45,177 bases of DNA from Deltaproteobacteria bacterium (GCA_947477565.1 CANJUR010000033.1:1-45177); one strand, 5' to 3'. Counted from the stretch's first letter, positions 1-8,682 are shown. The notes: generated from the letters alone by a model not told the origin. Program-made: numbers and translations.

Positions 1-239
1 AGACGACAGACCGCGAACTCCAGAGTCGGCTCCATCGGCCTTTCGATCGCGCGTCCGAACTGCTCGCGCAAGTCCGACGAAGCACCGTCGTGAGCATTTC
101 GAACCGCCCGTGGTGGTCAAACTCATGCGGAAAATGATGGCCGTCTACAATTTGCCGGGTCGTTGCTCGATCGCGCACGTATTGCGCGGCTCGAGCGAGA
201 GGGTTTGACGGGCGCGCGTCCCACGGTGCATCGCTGTGG
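1..239. other. left-edge stretch without a supported gene
   Basis: All three forward frames are interrupted within this stretch: frame 1 has a stop near 91-93, frame 2 near 206-208 and frame 3 near 133-135. Frame 1 then reads an Arg/Leu-rich segment up to a stop just before the esterase gene. This could be the tail of a broken gene entering from the left, but nothing in it matches a family I recognise. It must also hold the promoter of the esterase gene at 240, for which I see no convincing -35/-10 pair. Confidence 0.3.
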
Positions 240-1484
240 GTGATGGCAAGGTTCGTCGTAGTGCTGTGTCTGCTGCTCGGATGCACGGGCGTCGCCGGTT
301 TGACTGCGACGACGGACGCGCGGTCGACGCAGATTGAGTCCGTCGCCGACGTTCGGGATCCGTCCGACCGGGGCTCGGAGGTCGATCCGGGGGCGCGAGA
401 CGGAGGAATAGTAGACTCGCAATCGTTCGTCGATGTCGCGAGTATCCGTACGACGCTGCGGGTTCATTACCCAGTAGGAATGCGGATGGTCAGTCTCCGC
501 GGTGACCTCGCCGGCCTTTCCTGGGAGCGCGGAGTCTCCATCTCCCGCGTGACTGATGACTTGTGGGAGTGGTCATCGGACGGCGTTGCGCGCCCGTTCG
601 AATGGAAACCGCTCCTCGATGACCGCGAATGGTCGATTGGGAGTAACTACCGCGCGACCCCTGGTGCCACTATGGACATTTATCCAAGGTTTGTGACGCG
701 CTCCGGACGCTGGTCCCGTGCGATTGCAACATTTCATTCCACGATACTCAAAAACGATCGAGGAATATGGCTCTATCTTCCACCCGCGTATGACGAGAAC
801 CCCCTCGCCCGCTTTCCAGTCGTATACATGCACGATGGGCAGAACCTCTTCAATCCAGCGACGGCTTTCGGTGCGCAGCCCTGGTATGCACAGAACGCCC
901 TGAACGACGGTGCAGACAGCGGTGCCATTCGCGAAGCCATCATTGTCGGCATCGAAAATAGCGCCGACCGTATCAACGAGTACACGCCCACCCGCGACGC
1001 TACCCGCATGGCAGGCGGTCAGGGCGACCCATATCTCCGACTGCTGATCGAAGAGTTGAAACCGCTCGTCGATCGCACCTATCGCACGCTGCCGGGACCG
1101 GCGGATACCGTGCTCCTGGGGTCATCCCTCGGCGGGCTGATATCCGCCTACGCGGGCGTGCACCATGCAGAGGTATTCGGACAAGTTGGCGCCATGTCGC
1201 CCTCCACCTGGTGGGATGACCGAATGCTGCTCCGCGAGGCCGCCCTGCTTCGAAGCGCCGCGACCAGGCCGATTCGCATCTATGTTGACAGCGGCGACAG
1301 TGGCGATAGCAGTGACGATGTTGCGAACACGGCGGCGCTGGCTGATGTCATTCGGGGCGCTGGCTACCGTGATGGGATCGACTTCAGATATCTTGTGCAG
1401 CCCGGCGCCATCCACAATGAACTCTACTGGGCGCAACGCCTACCTGGCGCGCTGGCGTTTTTGCTGGGACGGCGGGATCCCTGA
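240..1484 (+). CDS. secreted esterase lipoprotein, enterochelin-esterase-like alpha/beta hydrolase
   Basis: The 414-aa product begins GTG-ATG (240/243) with a short hydrophobic leader ending in LLLGC, a good lipobox, so it is probably a lipid-anchored envelope protein. Residues ~70-145 resemble the beta-sandwich domain that precedes esterase-D-type hydrolases. The hydrolase domain (PF00756-like) follows, with YMHDGQNLF, then LGSSLGG giving the nucleophile Ser296, an acidic segment YVDSGDSGDSSDD that should supply the catalytic Asp, and His392 in GAIHNELYW. Relatives hydrolyse siderophore, feruloyl or other carboxyl esters; the substrate here cannot be read from sequence. It stands alone on the plus strand and ends only 10 bp from the convergent oxidoreductase gene. 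The fold is clear and the substrate is not. Confidence 0.8.
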   Translation: MMARFVVVLCLLLGCTGVAGLTATTDARSTQIESVADVRDPSDRGSEVDPGARDGGIVDSQSFVDVASIRTTLRVHYPVGMRMVSLRGDLAGLSWERGVSISRVTDDLWEWSSDGVARPFEWKPLLDDREWSIGSNYRATPGATMDIYPRFVTRSGRWSRAIATFHSTILKNDRGIWLYLPPAYDENPLARFPVVYMHDGQNLFNPATAFGAQPWYAQNALNDGADSGAIREAIIVGIENSADRINEYTPTRDATRMAGGQGDPYLRLLIEELKPLVDRTYRTLPGPADTVLLGSSLGGLISAYAGVHHAEVFGQVGAMSPSTWWDDRMLLREAALLRSAATRPIRIYVDSGDSGDSSDDVANTAALADVIRGAGYRDGIDFRYLVQPGAIHNELYWAQRLPGALAFLLGRRDP

Positions 1485-1494
1485 ACGGGGTGGG

Positions 1495-2517
1495 TCAGGG
1501 TGTCAGCAACACCTTCCCTACATTTTTGCGATCGTGAATACGCTGGTGTGCCGCGGGTGCGTTTTCGAATGAGAATGTCGAATCAATGACTGGCTTGATC
1601 GCGCCTGCTTCATAGAGCACAAGAATCTCATTGAGTTGCCCGAGGAGGATCTTCGACTCATCCCAGAGGTGACCCATATTGACACCGAAGATACCGCGGT
1701 TGTCGTTCATGAGATTGAATGGCAGAAGATCGAGGAAGGGCATCTGGAGTGCGCCCTTTACCATCGAGAATACGTCTCGTTTGCCGTCCGGGGAAAGCGA
1801 TGCAGCGCCGAACGCGAAGAGTCGGCCGGTGGGCGCGAGCGAGTGAAAACTCTTCTTCAGTGACTCGCCACCTTGCGCGTCGAGAGCAATATCAACTCCC
1901 CGACCGCCGGTGAGACGCCGCACCTCCGAGGCGAAATCCTGCGTGTGGTAGTCGATCGCGTGATCGAGGCCGGCGGTCTTCAGATATGCGTGCTTCGAGG
2001 CGGAGGCCGTGCCGATGGTGACCGCCCCGGCATGCCTGCATAACTGTAGCGCTGCGAGGCCGACGCCACCGGCGGCGGCGTGGATGAGCACGGTGTCGCC
2101 GCGCTTCACGTTACCGAGATAGACCAGCATGTGATGGGCAGTGAAATAGACGACCGGCAGTGCGGCGCCGTCTTCAAAAGACATCGTGGCGGGCATCTCG
2201 ATGGCGAACTCACTGCGAGCACAGACGGTGTCGCTGTATCCCCCGAAGCGCACAGCAGCAAGGACCCGTTGACCCACCCTGGACGAATCGACCCCCGGGC
2301 CCACGGCATCGATGACTCCCGACACCTCATATCCCGGAACGAAAGGTGACGGCGGCGCGTCGGGGTACATGCCAATCCGGGCCATGATGTCAGCGAAATT
2401 CACCCCGCTCGCCCGCACCCGCACCCGCACCTCGCCTGCTGCAGGAATAGGGTCGGGCGCCTCGCGCAACACGAGAACATCCGGAGTGCCGTGACGAGTG
2501 ATCCAGATGTGTCGCAT
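1495..2517 (-). CDS. zinc-independent MDR oxidoreductase, quinone oxidoreductase-like
   Basis: This is a medium-chain dehydrogenase/reductase of about 340 aa. It has the N-terminal GroES-like half (GVNFADIMARIGMYP, then FVPGYEVSGVIDAVGPGV) and a Rossmann half with the nucleotide-binding stretch HAAAGGVGLAALQL. The Cys/His ligands of zinc alcohol dehydrogenases are not seen, which points to the NADPH:quinone oxidoreductase/VAT1-like group that reduces quinones or enones. I prefer the ATG at 2517; a GTG at 2535 would add six residues, and neither has a strong ribosome site. It is the last gene of a leftward run and lies 38 bp after the aldehyde dehydrogenase, so joint expression in detoxification of reactive carbonyls or quinones is a reasonable inference. 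Confidence 0.85.
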   Translation of the reverse strand: MRHIWITRHGTPDVLVLREAPDPIPAAGEVRVRVRASGVNFADIMARIGMYPDAPPSPFVPGYEVSGVIDAVGPGVDSSRVGQRVLAAVRFGGYSDTVCARSEFAIEMPATMSFEDGAALPVVYFTAHHMLVYLGNVKRGDTVLIHAAAGGVGLAALQLCRHAGAVTIGTASASKHAYLKTAGLDHAIDYHTQDFASEVRRLTGGRGVDIALDAQGGESLKKSFHSLAPTGRLFAFGAASLSPDGKRDVFSMVKGALQMPFLDLLPFNLMNDNRGIFGVNMGHLWDESKILLGQLNEILVLYEAGAIKPVIDSTFSFENAPAAHQRIHDRKNVGKVLLTP

Positions 2518-2555
2518 GGCGTGCAGGGCTACCACGGGGCAGAGAGAAGTGTCGA

Positions 2556-4013
2556 TTAGCGCCGCGGAATGAGCGCGCGCAGGGCGGCGTCGAGCATCGG
2601 ACCGTAAGGGGGTCGAAGCAGGAAGGTGCCGTTGATGCGCGCCTGATGAAATACGGACTTCAACTTCGACATGGACTCGAAGCCTTCCCTGCCGTGGTAG
2701 TGGCCAATTCCGCTCGGACCCACACCTCCGAATGGCAGGTCTTCCTGAGCAAAGTGCATCATCGTCTCATTGACTGCGACGCCGCCAGACACCGTGCGAT
2801 CAATCACCGCCTGCACGGCGGATCGATCATCGCCAAAGGGGTAGAGCGCCAGCGGCCGCGGACGATCATTGATGTAGGCAATCGCTTCATCCAGGGTATC
2901 GTAGGTGACCACCGGCAGCAGTGGCCCGAAGATTTCTTCCTGCATGATGGCCATGCGGTCGTCGGCGTCGAGCACTAGCGCGGGAGCGAGCTTGGAGGAG
3001 TCCCCGAAAGATTCACTCGATGGAGCGAGGGACTCGATTGTAGCCCCCTTTGAGCGGGCGTCATCGCGAAGGGTCACGAGGCGGTCGCGGTGGTGTGCAT
3101 TGACGACTGAGGTGTAATCCGGGTTGTCGAGCATCGTCGGATAAAGCCGTGATGCAGCAGATCTGCACTCCGCGATGAAGGCACCGCGCTCGGACCTCGG
3201 AACGAGTGCATAGTCCGGGGCAATACAGGTCTGCCCAGCGTTGAATAGCTTGCCCGTGATGATCGACGTTGCCGAGCGGGACAGTGATGCACCGGGAGTG
3301 ATGATCGCCGGTGATTTGCCGCCGAGTTCAAGGACAACGGGTGTGAGGTTTTCCGCGGCGGCGCGCATTACGCACTTGCCGACGCGGGTCGAGCCCGTGA
3401 AGAACAAGAGGTCGAACGGGAGACGCGAGAACGCCTCTGCGACCTTCGGCCCACCCTCAACGAGGCAGACATGATCGGGAGTGAAACACTCGCGGACGAT
3501 CTCCCCGATGAGTGCGCTGGTGCGCGGAACAAACTCCGAAGGCTTCAGCATCACACGGTTTCCCGCCGCAAGCGCGTACACCAGTGGGGCACAGAGGAGT
3601 TGAAAGGGGTAGTTCCAGGGGCCGATGATTCCGACGACGCCGAGAGGTTGGGGAATGACCTCTGCGCGTCCTGGCTGGAAGAGCCAGCGAACCGGGCGCG
3701 GACTCGGGCTCATCCACTCGGCGAGATGGTCGCGGGTATGTTGAATCGACTGGCGAGTCACGAATATCTCCGCGACGAGCGTCTCGTGCCGTGAGCGATG
3801 TCCGAAGTCCTCGGAAATCGCCCGAACGAGGTCTTCTTGACGGCGGAGCATCACGGCTTCGAGCCGATCGAGGTCGCCGATGCGGGCCTCGTAACTGCGC
3901 GCCGCCCCGTGGCGAGAGGCGCGCCGCATCGGCTCAAAAAGTGCTCGAAGTTGCGCCTCACCCGGTTCGGCCCTGGGAGTGGCGCTCGGATCGATCGGGG
4001 CGGCGATCGTCAT
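2556..4013 (-). CDS. aldehyde dehydrogenase (class 3 / coniferyl-aldehyde type)
   Basis: The 485-aa protein has the full aldehyde dehydrogenase fold. Visible motifs are IGPWNYPFQL near the cofactor site, the FFTGSTRVGK glycine loop, the general base Glu229 in VLELGGKSP, and the nucleophile Cys263 in NAGQTCIAPD. The motif LPFGGVGPSGIG is near the end. The short N-terminus and the C-terminal basic, hydrophobic tail (about the last 30 residues) fit the class 3/coniferyl aldehyde dehydrogenase branch, which oxidises medium-chain or aromatic aldehydes with NAD(P)+. The ATG at 4013 lies 51 bp after the glutathione peroxidase gene. With the peroxidase and the oxidoreductase it forms a plausible oxidative/aldehyde stress operon. 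Confidence 0.9.
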   Translation of the reverse strand: MTIAAPIDPSATPRAEPGEAQLRALFEPMRRASRHGAARSYEARIGDLDRLEAVMLRRQEDLVRAISEDFGHRSRHETLVAEIFVTRQSIQHTRDHLAEWMSPSPRPVRWLFQPGRAEVIPQPLGVVGIIGPWNYPFQLLCAPLVYALAAGNRVMLKPSEFVPRTSALIGEIVRECFTPDHVCLVEGGPKVAEAFSRLPFDLLFFTGSTRVGKCVMRAAAENLTPVVLELGGKSPAIITPGASLSRSATSIITGKLFNAGQTCIAPDYALVPRSERGAFIAECRSAASRLYPTMLDNPDYTSVVNAHHRDRLVTLRDDARSKGATIESLAPSSESFGDSSKLAPALVLDADDRMAIMQEEIFGPLLPVVTYDTLDEAIAYINDRPRPLALYPFGDDRSAVQAVIDRTVSGGVAVNETMMHFAQEDLPFGGVGPSGIGHYHGREGFESMSKLKSVFHQARINGTFLLRPPYGPMLDAALRALIPRR

Positions 4014-4064
4014 CGGCGGGATCTCGCAGTTTGTGTTGTTGAGTTGAGCGGAGTGAAGACTACT

Positions 4065-4544
4065 TCAGCCGAGTGCGGCCTGGATGGCCTCACGCAACTC
4101 TGCCGACTCCGGAGAGACGGCGGAGCCAAATCGCCCGATGACATCGCCTTCACCGTTGATAAGAAACTTCTCGAAGTTCCATCGGACGTCACCCGGTGGG
4201 TTCGATGCGGTGGTCAACCATTGGTAGAGCGGGTGCTGCCCGGGTCCCTTGACGACGACCTTCTCCATCATCGGGAAGGTCACAGAAAACTTCGTCTCGC
4301 AGAAGGCCTGGATCTCTTCATTGCTTCCAGGCTCCTGGGCGCCAAACTCATTGGCTGGTACACCGAGGACGATCAGTCCCCGCGACTCGAACTCCTTGAA
4401 GAGCGTCTGAAGTCCCGCGTACTGCGGTGTGTAGCCACATCGGCTCGCGACGTTGACCACGAGAACCGTATTGCCGCGAAGTTCCGTCGCCGGGTGCGTT
4501 TTTCCGTCGATTCCAACCAGCAAGAAGTCATGAAACTTGATCAT
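4065..4544 (-). CDS. glutathione peroxidase family protein
   Basis: This thioredoxin-fold peroxidase of 159 aa has the family signatures NVASRCGYTPQY with peroxidatic Cys36 (Cys, not selenocysteine), LGVPANEFGAQEPG containing the catalytic Gln, and RWNFEKFL with the catalytic Trp. It reduces hydrogen peroxide and lipid peroxides, in many bacteria with thioredoxin rather than glutathione. The ATG at 4544 is chosen because an AAGGA sequence sits 8 bases upstream; a TTG 21 bases further upstream keeps the frame but would place that site inside the gene. It lies between a small membrane protein and the aldehyde dehydrogenase on the same strand. Cytoplasmic, since no signal peptide is seen. Confidence 0.92.
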   Translation of the reverse strand: MIKFHDFLLVGIDGKTHPATELRGNTVLVVNVASRCGYTPQYAGLQTLFKEFESRGLIVLGVPANEFGAQEPGSNEEIQAFCETKFSVTFPMMEKVVVKGPGQHPLYQWLTTASNPPGDVRWNFEKFLINGEGDVIGRFGSAVSPESAELREAIQAALG

Positions 4545-4587
4545 TGATGGATTCCTTTTTGACAATGCCTGGGAAGGTTATTTTTGA

Positions 4588-4902
4588 TTAGTCCGCGGTC
4601 GCGACTGTGCGAGCCGTATCGTCGAGATTCTTCAACTTGTGGTGCAGCGCCGTAAGTTCACCCTCGTATTCTTGCACGTGGGCCCACGCGACGTAGAGCG
4701 CGACGCAAACCGCAGTAATCACAGAGAATGTGACCAGTCCCGCGGCTGCGAAACCCCATCGCCAGCCGACCAAGGGTACCGCTAGCAAACCGAGTGAGAG
4801 GTATGGCGTGCGGGTCATGCTGTGGCGGAGTTCAGCGATGTTGCCGAGGAGCCATCGCTCGCGGTCAGCCATCCGGGTACGTCGTTGTTCAAGGTTGTCC
4901 AT
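4588..4902 (-). CDS. small two-helix membrane protein, unknown function
   Basis: The 104-aa product has a charged N-terminus rich in Arg and Glu, two adjacent hydrophobic segments (about residues 33-50 and 52-75), and a polar C-terminal helix with a heptad-like pattern that could form a short coiled coil. I do not recognise the family. The start is well supported: an AAGGAGGT ribosome site (plus-strand 4911-4918) lies 8 bases upstream of the ATG and overlaps the stop codon of the preceding gene, which implies translational coupling. Position in the run suggests co-expression with the peroxidase and dehydrogenases. Confidence 0.7.
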   Translation of the reverse strand: MDNLEQRRTRMADRERWLLGNIAELRHSMTRTPYLSLGLLAVPLVGWRWGFAAAGLVTFSVITAVCVALYVAWAHVQEYEGELTALHHKLKNLDDTARTVATAD

Positions 4903-4917
4903 GAAAGGGAACCTCCT

Positions 4918-5706
4918 TCACCGGACGATGGTCCAGCGGCCCGAATATCTTGTTGCCAGAAAGCCAAACGCAAAGGGTCGGTCGTCAGTGCCGGCAACGA
5001 GCGGCGGTCCGCCCTGGGCATCAGTCACGCGCACCATCCGTCCTCCCGCACATGGGACCGCTGCAAGTTGCGATGGATCGAACGGCGCCACCCGCCACGA
5101 GGGCTCGGCGAATAGCTCACCGAAGAGTTCTCGTTGGCCCTCCTCGATCTCTGTCATTGGGACATCCAACGCACGGGCAAGCTCGGCAGACTTGAGAGCG
5201 GTGAGTTCGATCAACGCGTCGATATTCCGAGAAGCAAGCGCCGCGTGTACCTCCCCGGCCAGCGATACGAGGGCGCGAGCATCACTTTCTCCCGGGGCGA
5301 CATCGGGCGCTGCCTGCCACACCCAGCGTCCATACGCTCGCTCGGACGGCACCGAAAACTGCCTCCCCCATATGGATGTCAGCTCACCGGCGGGTACCGG
5401 CATCGTGGCTTCGTCCCATCGGAAAGTTGCGATTATTCCTGCGGAGCCAGGGTCTTTCCCGTGTTCGCCAGCGATGAGCTTCACGACCAACGCGTGCGGG
5501 ATGGGCAGAAACCCGCCTTCATCGTCGGTCATCGGAGTGAGGGAGAGTTCGAGGTCGTTGGAACCTTCGAAGATATAGGGGTTCAGCTTGATCTGAACCT
5601 GTCGCCCCCTCCCCTCCCATTCATTGAAGACATCGACGCCGTTGAGGGTCACCTGGGCGACCAGTCCCTCGCAGGCAACGTCGAGTAGATAGATCCAGTG
5701 CTGCAT
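4918..5706 (-). CDS. conserved-looking protein of unknown function
   Basis: The 262-aa product from the ATG at 5706 starts MQHWIYLLD; a start 45 bases upstream is possible but adds only Arg-rich residues, while a GGAG sequence about 10 bases before 5706 supports the shorter form. The N-terminal third is rich in beta-type residues and contains LNGVDVFNEWEG, reminiscent of a beta-sandwich, and the C-terminal half is mostly helical and ends in a segment with WRVAPFDPSQ. No signal peptide or membrane segment is seen. I cannot assign a family. It is the first gene of the leftward run that continues through the small membrane protein, peroxidase and dehydrogenases. Confidence 0.7.
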   Translation of the reverse strand: MQHWIYLLDVACEGLVAQVTLNGVDVFNEWEGRGRQVQIKLNPYIFEGSNDLELSLTPMTDDEGGFLPIPHALVVKLIAGEHGKDPGSAGIIATFRWDEATMPVPAGELTSIWGRQFSVPSERAYGRWVWQAAPDVAPGESDARALVSLAGEVHAALASRNIDALIELTALKSAELARALDVPMTEIEEGQRELFGELFAEPSWRVAPFDPSQLAAVPCAGGRMVRVTDAQGGPPLVAGTDDRPFAFGFLATRYSGRWTIVR

Positions 5707-5780
5707 TGGGAGAACTCTCCGGTGTTGGCGGACCCTACGACGGCCCTTCACTGCACAGAAAGCTCATCCCTGAAATTAGA

Positions 5781-5812
5781 TCGACCCACCGATCGGTTGA
5801 TCGGTGGGTCGA
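5781..5812 (-). terminator. perfect 14-bp hairpin, probable tRNA-Leu terminator
   Basis: Positions 5781-5794 and 5799-5812 are perfect inverted complements (14 bp) around a 4-base loop. The hairpin lies 7 bases beyond the 3' end of the tRNA-Leu gene on the minus strand and is followed by TCTAATTTC in the direction of transcription, a moderately T-rich tail. It separates the tRNA from the downstream leftward protein operon. Being a perfect palindrome it could also act on plus-strand transcripts or bind a dimeric protein, but the position fits an intrinsic terminator. Confidence 0.7.
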
Positions 5813-5819
5813 CACCCGG

Positions 5820-5901
5820 TGCGAGCGAAAGGACTTGAACCTTCACGGTGTTACCCGCTGGAACCTGAATCCAGTGCGTCTGCCAATTCCGCCACGCTCG
5901 C
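5820..5901 (-). tRNA. tRNA-Leu (anticodon CAG)
   Basis: The minus strand folds as a class II tRNA. It has a perfect 7-bp acceptor stem (GCGAGCG with CGCTCGC), a 3-bp D stem around a loop with the conserved GG, and a 5-bp anticodon stem CTGGA/TCCAG enclosing loop TTCAGGT (anticodon CAG, reading CUG). It also has a long variable arm with a CGG/CCG stem and a T arm with loop TTCAAGT. The discriminator base is A. The genome continues CCG rather than CCA, so the terminal A of CCA is not encoded and must be added enzymatically; a candidate nucleotidyltransferase lies at 25707-26972. A promoter and a hairpin terminator flank it, so it appears to be a single-gene unit. Confidence 0.95.
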
Positions 5902-5916
5902 TTCGAAGGGACGACG

Positions 5917-5946
5917 TGAGTACCTCCCTGCATCCGGGATCGTCAA
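5917..5946 (-). promoter_or_regulatory. probable sigma-70 promoter of tRNA-Leu
   Basis: On the minus strand a TTGACG box (plus coordinates 5941-5946) and a TACTCA box (5917-5922) are separated by 18 bases. The -10 box ends 16 bases before the mature tRNA 5' end. The sequence just after the -10 box is GC-rich, as in stable-RNA promoters subject to stringent control. The -35 match is strong and the -10 match is partial. Confidence 0.5.
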
Positions 5947-6170
5947 GCATCAAACTTACTCAGGAGCATTTCGCCTCGGGCTCGCGCCATGAAAGTCGGA
6001 GGATGCCGCGTAGGACGCTACGCGCCGTCACCCCGTTCGTCGCGTTGCGCGGTTCGCACCGGAGAGGTACAGACCTCTGGAAAGCACGTTGATCCCAGCG
6101 AATTTCGACGAAGGACTGTACGGTGGCACGCCGACTGCTGACGTGGATTTTCAAATGGAGCGTGGTGCCA

Positions 6171-6374
6171 ATGGCGTTTAGTGATGAGTGGATGGTCGGT
6201 GGGGTGACGGAGGGGTCGGAGCAGTCGCTGCAGATCCTGGCGCGGACCATCATTCGCGAGATGAAGCGCTCGGGGTATTCGAAGGCGCAGATGGTGGGCC
6301 TGGCCAGCGAAGTGATCGACCTGGTCAGTCGCGATCTTCGGGCAGAGTCTTCCAGTACGATCTCGACCGTCTGA
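6171..6374 (+). CDS. small acidic/helical protein upstream of gap, unknown
   Basis: The 67-aa product from the ATG at 6171 starts MAFSDEWMVGGV and is predicted by eye to be mainly helical, with the amphipathic stretch ILARTIIREMKRSGY and SEVIDLVSRDL. A GGAG sequence 10 bases upstream supports this start over an in-frame GTG at 6123. There is no signal peptide or membrane segment and I do not recognise a family. It lies 86 bp before gap on the same strand and could share its transcript. The helical, kinase-regulator-like size could suit a small binding partner, but that is a guess. Confidence 0.6.
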   Translation: MAFSDEWMVGGVTEGSEQSLQILARTIIREMKRSGYSKAQMVGLASEVIDLVSRDLRAESSSTISTV

Positions 6375-6460
6375 GGCTCAGGCGTCTTGCCTTTGCGACA
6401 TCTTCTCACTACGGTTCCGCGGCCGCGCGGGCCGAACAGAGGTCCGCACAGGAGGACGCA

Positions 6461-7486
6461 ATGGCTCGAAAGATCGCGATCAACGGGTTCGGCCGCATCG
6501 GTCGGTGTGTACTTCGGGCGCTGAAGCAGCAAGGGACCCACGACCTTGATGTCGTTGCCATCAACGACCTCACGGACGCCAAAACCCTCGCCCACCTTCT
6601 CCGCCATGATTCCGTCCACGGCCGCTTCGATGCGGACGTCAAGGTCACCGAAAAGGGACTGAACGTCGGCGGCGACGAGATCGCCGTGTTCGCGGAAAAA
6701 GATCCGGCGAAGCTCCCATGGAGGGCCCTTGGTGTGGATGTCGTCCTGGAGTGCACCGGGCGCTTCACCGACGCTGCTGGGTGCGGCAAACACATTGAAG
6801 CTGGCGCCAAGCGCGTGCTGCTCTCCGCCCCGACGAAGGGCGAGGATGACACGGACATCCTCACGCTCGTCTACGGCGTCAACCACACTTCGTACGACCC
6901 GGCGAAGTACAAGATTGTCTCGAACGCTTCGTGCACGACCAACTGTCTCGCTCCGATGGCCAAGGTTCTCCATGAGAGCCTCGGGATCGTGAAGGGTCAG
7001 ATGACCACGGTGCACAGCTACACCAACGATCAGGTCATCCTCGACTCGCCGCACAAGGACCTTCGTCGGGCCCGTGGCGCCGCGGCGAGCATGATTCCGA
7101 CGTCTACGGGCGCCGCCCGAGCTGTGGGCCTGGTGCTGCCCGAACTGAAGGGTCGGCTCGATGGGTTCGCGATTCGCGTGCCGACGGTAGACGTATCGAT
7201 GGTGATTCTCTCGGTGCAGGTCGGACGTCGGACCACCAGGGAGGAGGTCAACAACGCTCTTCGCGCTGCGGCCGAAGGTCCCCTCAAGGGAGTGCTCGCG
7301 GTGAGCGACGAGCCGCTCGTTTCGTGCGATTACATCGGCAACCCGGCCAGTTCGACGGTCGATCTCGCGCTCACGCAGGTGATCGACGGCGACTTCGTCT
7401 CGGTTTGTTCCTGGTACGACAACGAGTGGGGCTTCTCGGTACGCATGCTCGATGTGATGAAGTACCTCGGCTCGGTGGAGGGCTGA
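6461..7486 (+). CDS. gap: glyceraldehyde-3-phosphate dehydrogenase, type I
   Basis: This 341-aa enzyme oxidises and phosphorylates glyceraldehyde 3-phosphate to 1,3-bisphosphoglycerate with NAD+. The N-terminus MARKIAINGFGRIGR is the Rossmann nucleotide-binding loop. The catalytic Cys158 lies in SNASCTTNCLAP, followed by HSYTNDQ, which contains the active-site His, and SWYDNEWGFS near the C-terminus. Length is typical. The ATG at 6461 has an AGGAGG ribosome site 5 bases upstream, so the longer open frame upstream is not used. The stop codon overlaps the pgk start by one base (TGATG), giving translational coupling within the lower-glycolysis operon. Confidence 0.98.
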   Translation: MARKIAINGFGRIGRCVLRALKQQGTHDLDVVAINDLTDAKTLAHLLRHDSVHGRFDADVKVTEKGLNVGGDEIAVFAEKDPAKLPWRALGVDVVLECTGRFTDAAGCGKHIEAGAKRVLLSAPTKGEDDTDILTLVYGVNHTSYDPAKYKIVSNASCTTNCLAPMAKVLHESLGIVKGQMTTVHSYTNDQVILDSPHKDLRRARGAAASMIPTSTGAARAVGLVLPELKGRLDGFAIRVPTVDVSMVILSVQVGRRTTREEVNNALRAAAEGPLKGVLAVSDEPLVSCDYIGNPASSTVDLALTQVIDGDFVSVCSWYDNEWGFSVRMLDVMKYLGSVEG

Positions 7487-8682
7487 TGGCCTCGCTGCTC
7501 GAACGAATCACTCCCGTCGAAGCGCTCGATGTCGCGTCCAGACGCGTATTCGTTCGCGTGGACTTCAACGTCCCGCTTACGGAAGACGGACAGGTCGCTG
7601 ATGACACCCGCATTCGCGAGGCTCTTCCCACGATTCGACACCTCGTGCAGGCGGGGGCGCGTGTGGTTCTGGCCTCGCACCTGGGGCGTCCGAAGAAGGG
7701 GCGTGATGCAAAATTCTCGCTCGCGGCCGCGGGCGAACGACTCGCCGATCTCCTCGGCACCGAGATCGTGCTGACGGACGATTGCATCGGCGATGGTGCC
7801 CGCAAGGTCGTCCACGACCTGCGAGATGGGCGCGTGGCGCTTCTGGAAAACCTTCGATTCCACCCGGAGGAAGAGGCCAACGATGAAGCCTTCGCCCGCG
7901 ACCTCGCGCGCCTTTGCGACATCTACGTAAACGACGCCTTTGGGACGGTCCACCGCGCCCATGCCAGCGTTGACGCGCTTCCTCGAATGGTCGGAACGCG
8001 CGCCGCTGGCTTCCTTCTCATGAAGGAGTTGAAGATTCTCGGTGCGTTGGCGGCGGGCCCGGAGCACCCCTACGTCGCAGTATTGGGCGGCGCGAAGGTC
8101 AGCGACAAGATCGGGGTGATCGAGGCCCTCTTCACGAAGATCGACTCCCTGCTAATCGGTGGTGCGATGGCGAACACCTTCCTCGCGGCGCAGGGACGCG
8201 AGATGGGACGGAGTCTGGTCGAGATCGACAAACTGCCGCTCGCGCGCGATCTGCTGGCGCGGGCGCAGGAGAAGCGGGTCAGCGTGATGCTTCCGACCGA
8301 CGTGGTCGTGGCGGCGCATGTTGGCGCGGCGGAGGGTCGCGTTGTCTCGGTGGATGCGGTCAGCCCGGAGGACATGGCGCTCGACATCGGGCCCGACTCC
8401 GTCGCCGCGTTTCGTGAGCGACTCCTACGGGCTCGGAGCGTCTTCTGGAACGGCCCGATGGGTCTTTTCGAGAAGACCCCGTTTTCACATGGGAGCGTCG
8501 GGGTTGCGAAGGCCATCGCGGAGTCGGCTTCGTTTTCGGTGGTCGGTGGCGGTGACTCGGTCGCCGCAGTGCAACAGGCCGGTCTCGCCGAGCGCTTTAC
8601 GCATGTTTCCACCGGGGGCGGTGCGAGCCTGGAGCTTCTCGAGGGACGCACGCTTCCTGGCGTGGAGGCGTTGCGCTCGTGA
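7486..8682 (+). CDS. pgk: phosphoglycerate kinase
   Basis: The 398-aa enzyme transfers the acyl phosphate of 1,3-bisphosphoglycerate to ADP. Family signatures are the N-terminal RVFVRVDFNVPL, SHLGRPKKGRD and LENLRFHPEE for substrate binding, LGGAKVSDKIGVI for the nucleotide site, FWNGPMGLFE, and the C-terminal VGGGDSVAAV and STGGGASLELLEG. All expected parts are present and the length is normal. The start is set by the one-base overlap with gap; the end overlaps tpiA by 4 bases (GTGA). It acts in the cytoplasm between GAPDH and phosphoglycerate mutase. Confidence 0.98.
   Translation: MASLLERITPVEALDVASRRVFVRVDFNVPLTEDGQVADDTRIREALPTIRHLVQAGARVVLASHLGRPKKGRDAKFSLAAAGERLADLLGTEIVLTDDCIGDGARKVVHDLRDGRVALLENLRFHPEEEANDEAFARDLARLCDIYVNDAFGTVHRAHASVDALPRMVGTRAAGFLLMKELKILGALAAGPEHPYVAVLGGAKVSDKIGVIEALFTKIDSLLIGGAMANTFLAAQGREMGRSLVEIDKLPLARDLLARAQEKRVSVMLPTDVVVAAHVGAAEGRVVSVDAVSPEDMALDIGPDSVAAFRERLLRARSVFWNGPMGLFEKTPFSHGSVGVAKAIAESASFSVVGGGDSVAAVQQAGLAERFTHVSTGGGASLELLEGRTLPGVEALRS

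Noticed and set aside
123..467. 114-aa minus-strand frame at the left edge
   Set aside because: Mostly overlaps the esterase N-terminus in antisense and is Arg-rich shadow sequence.
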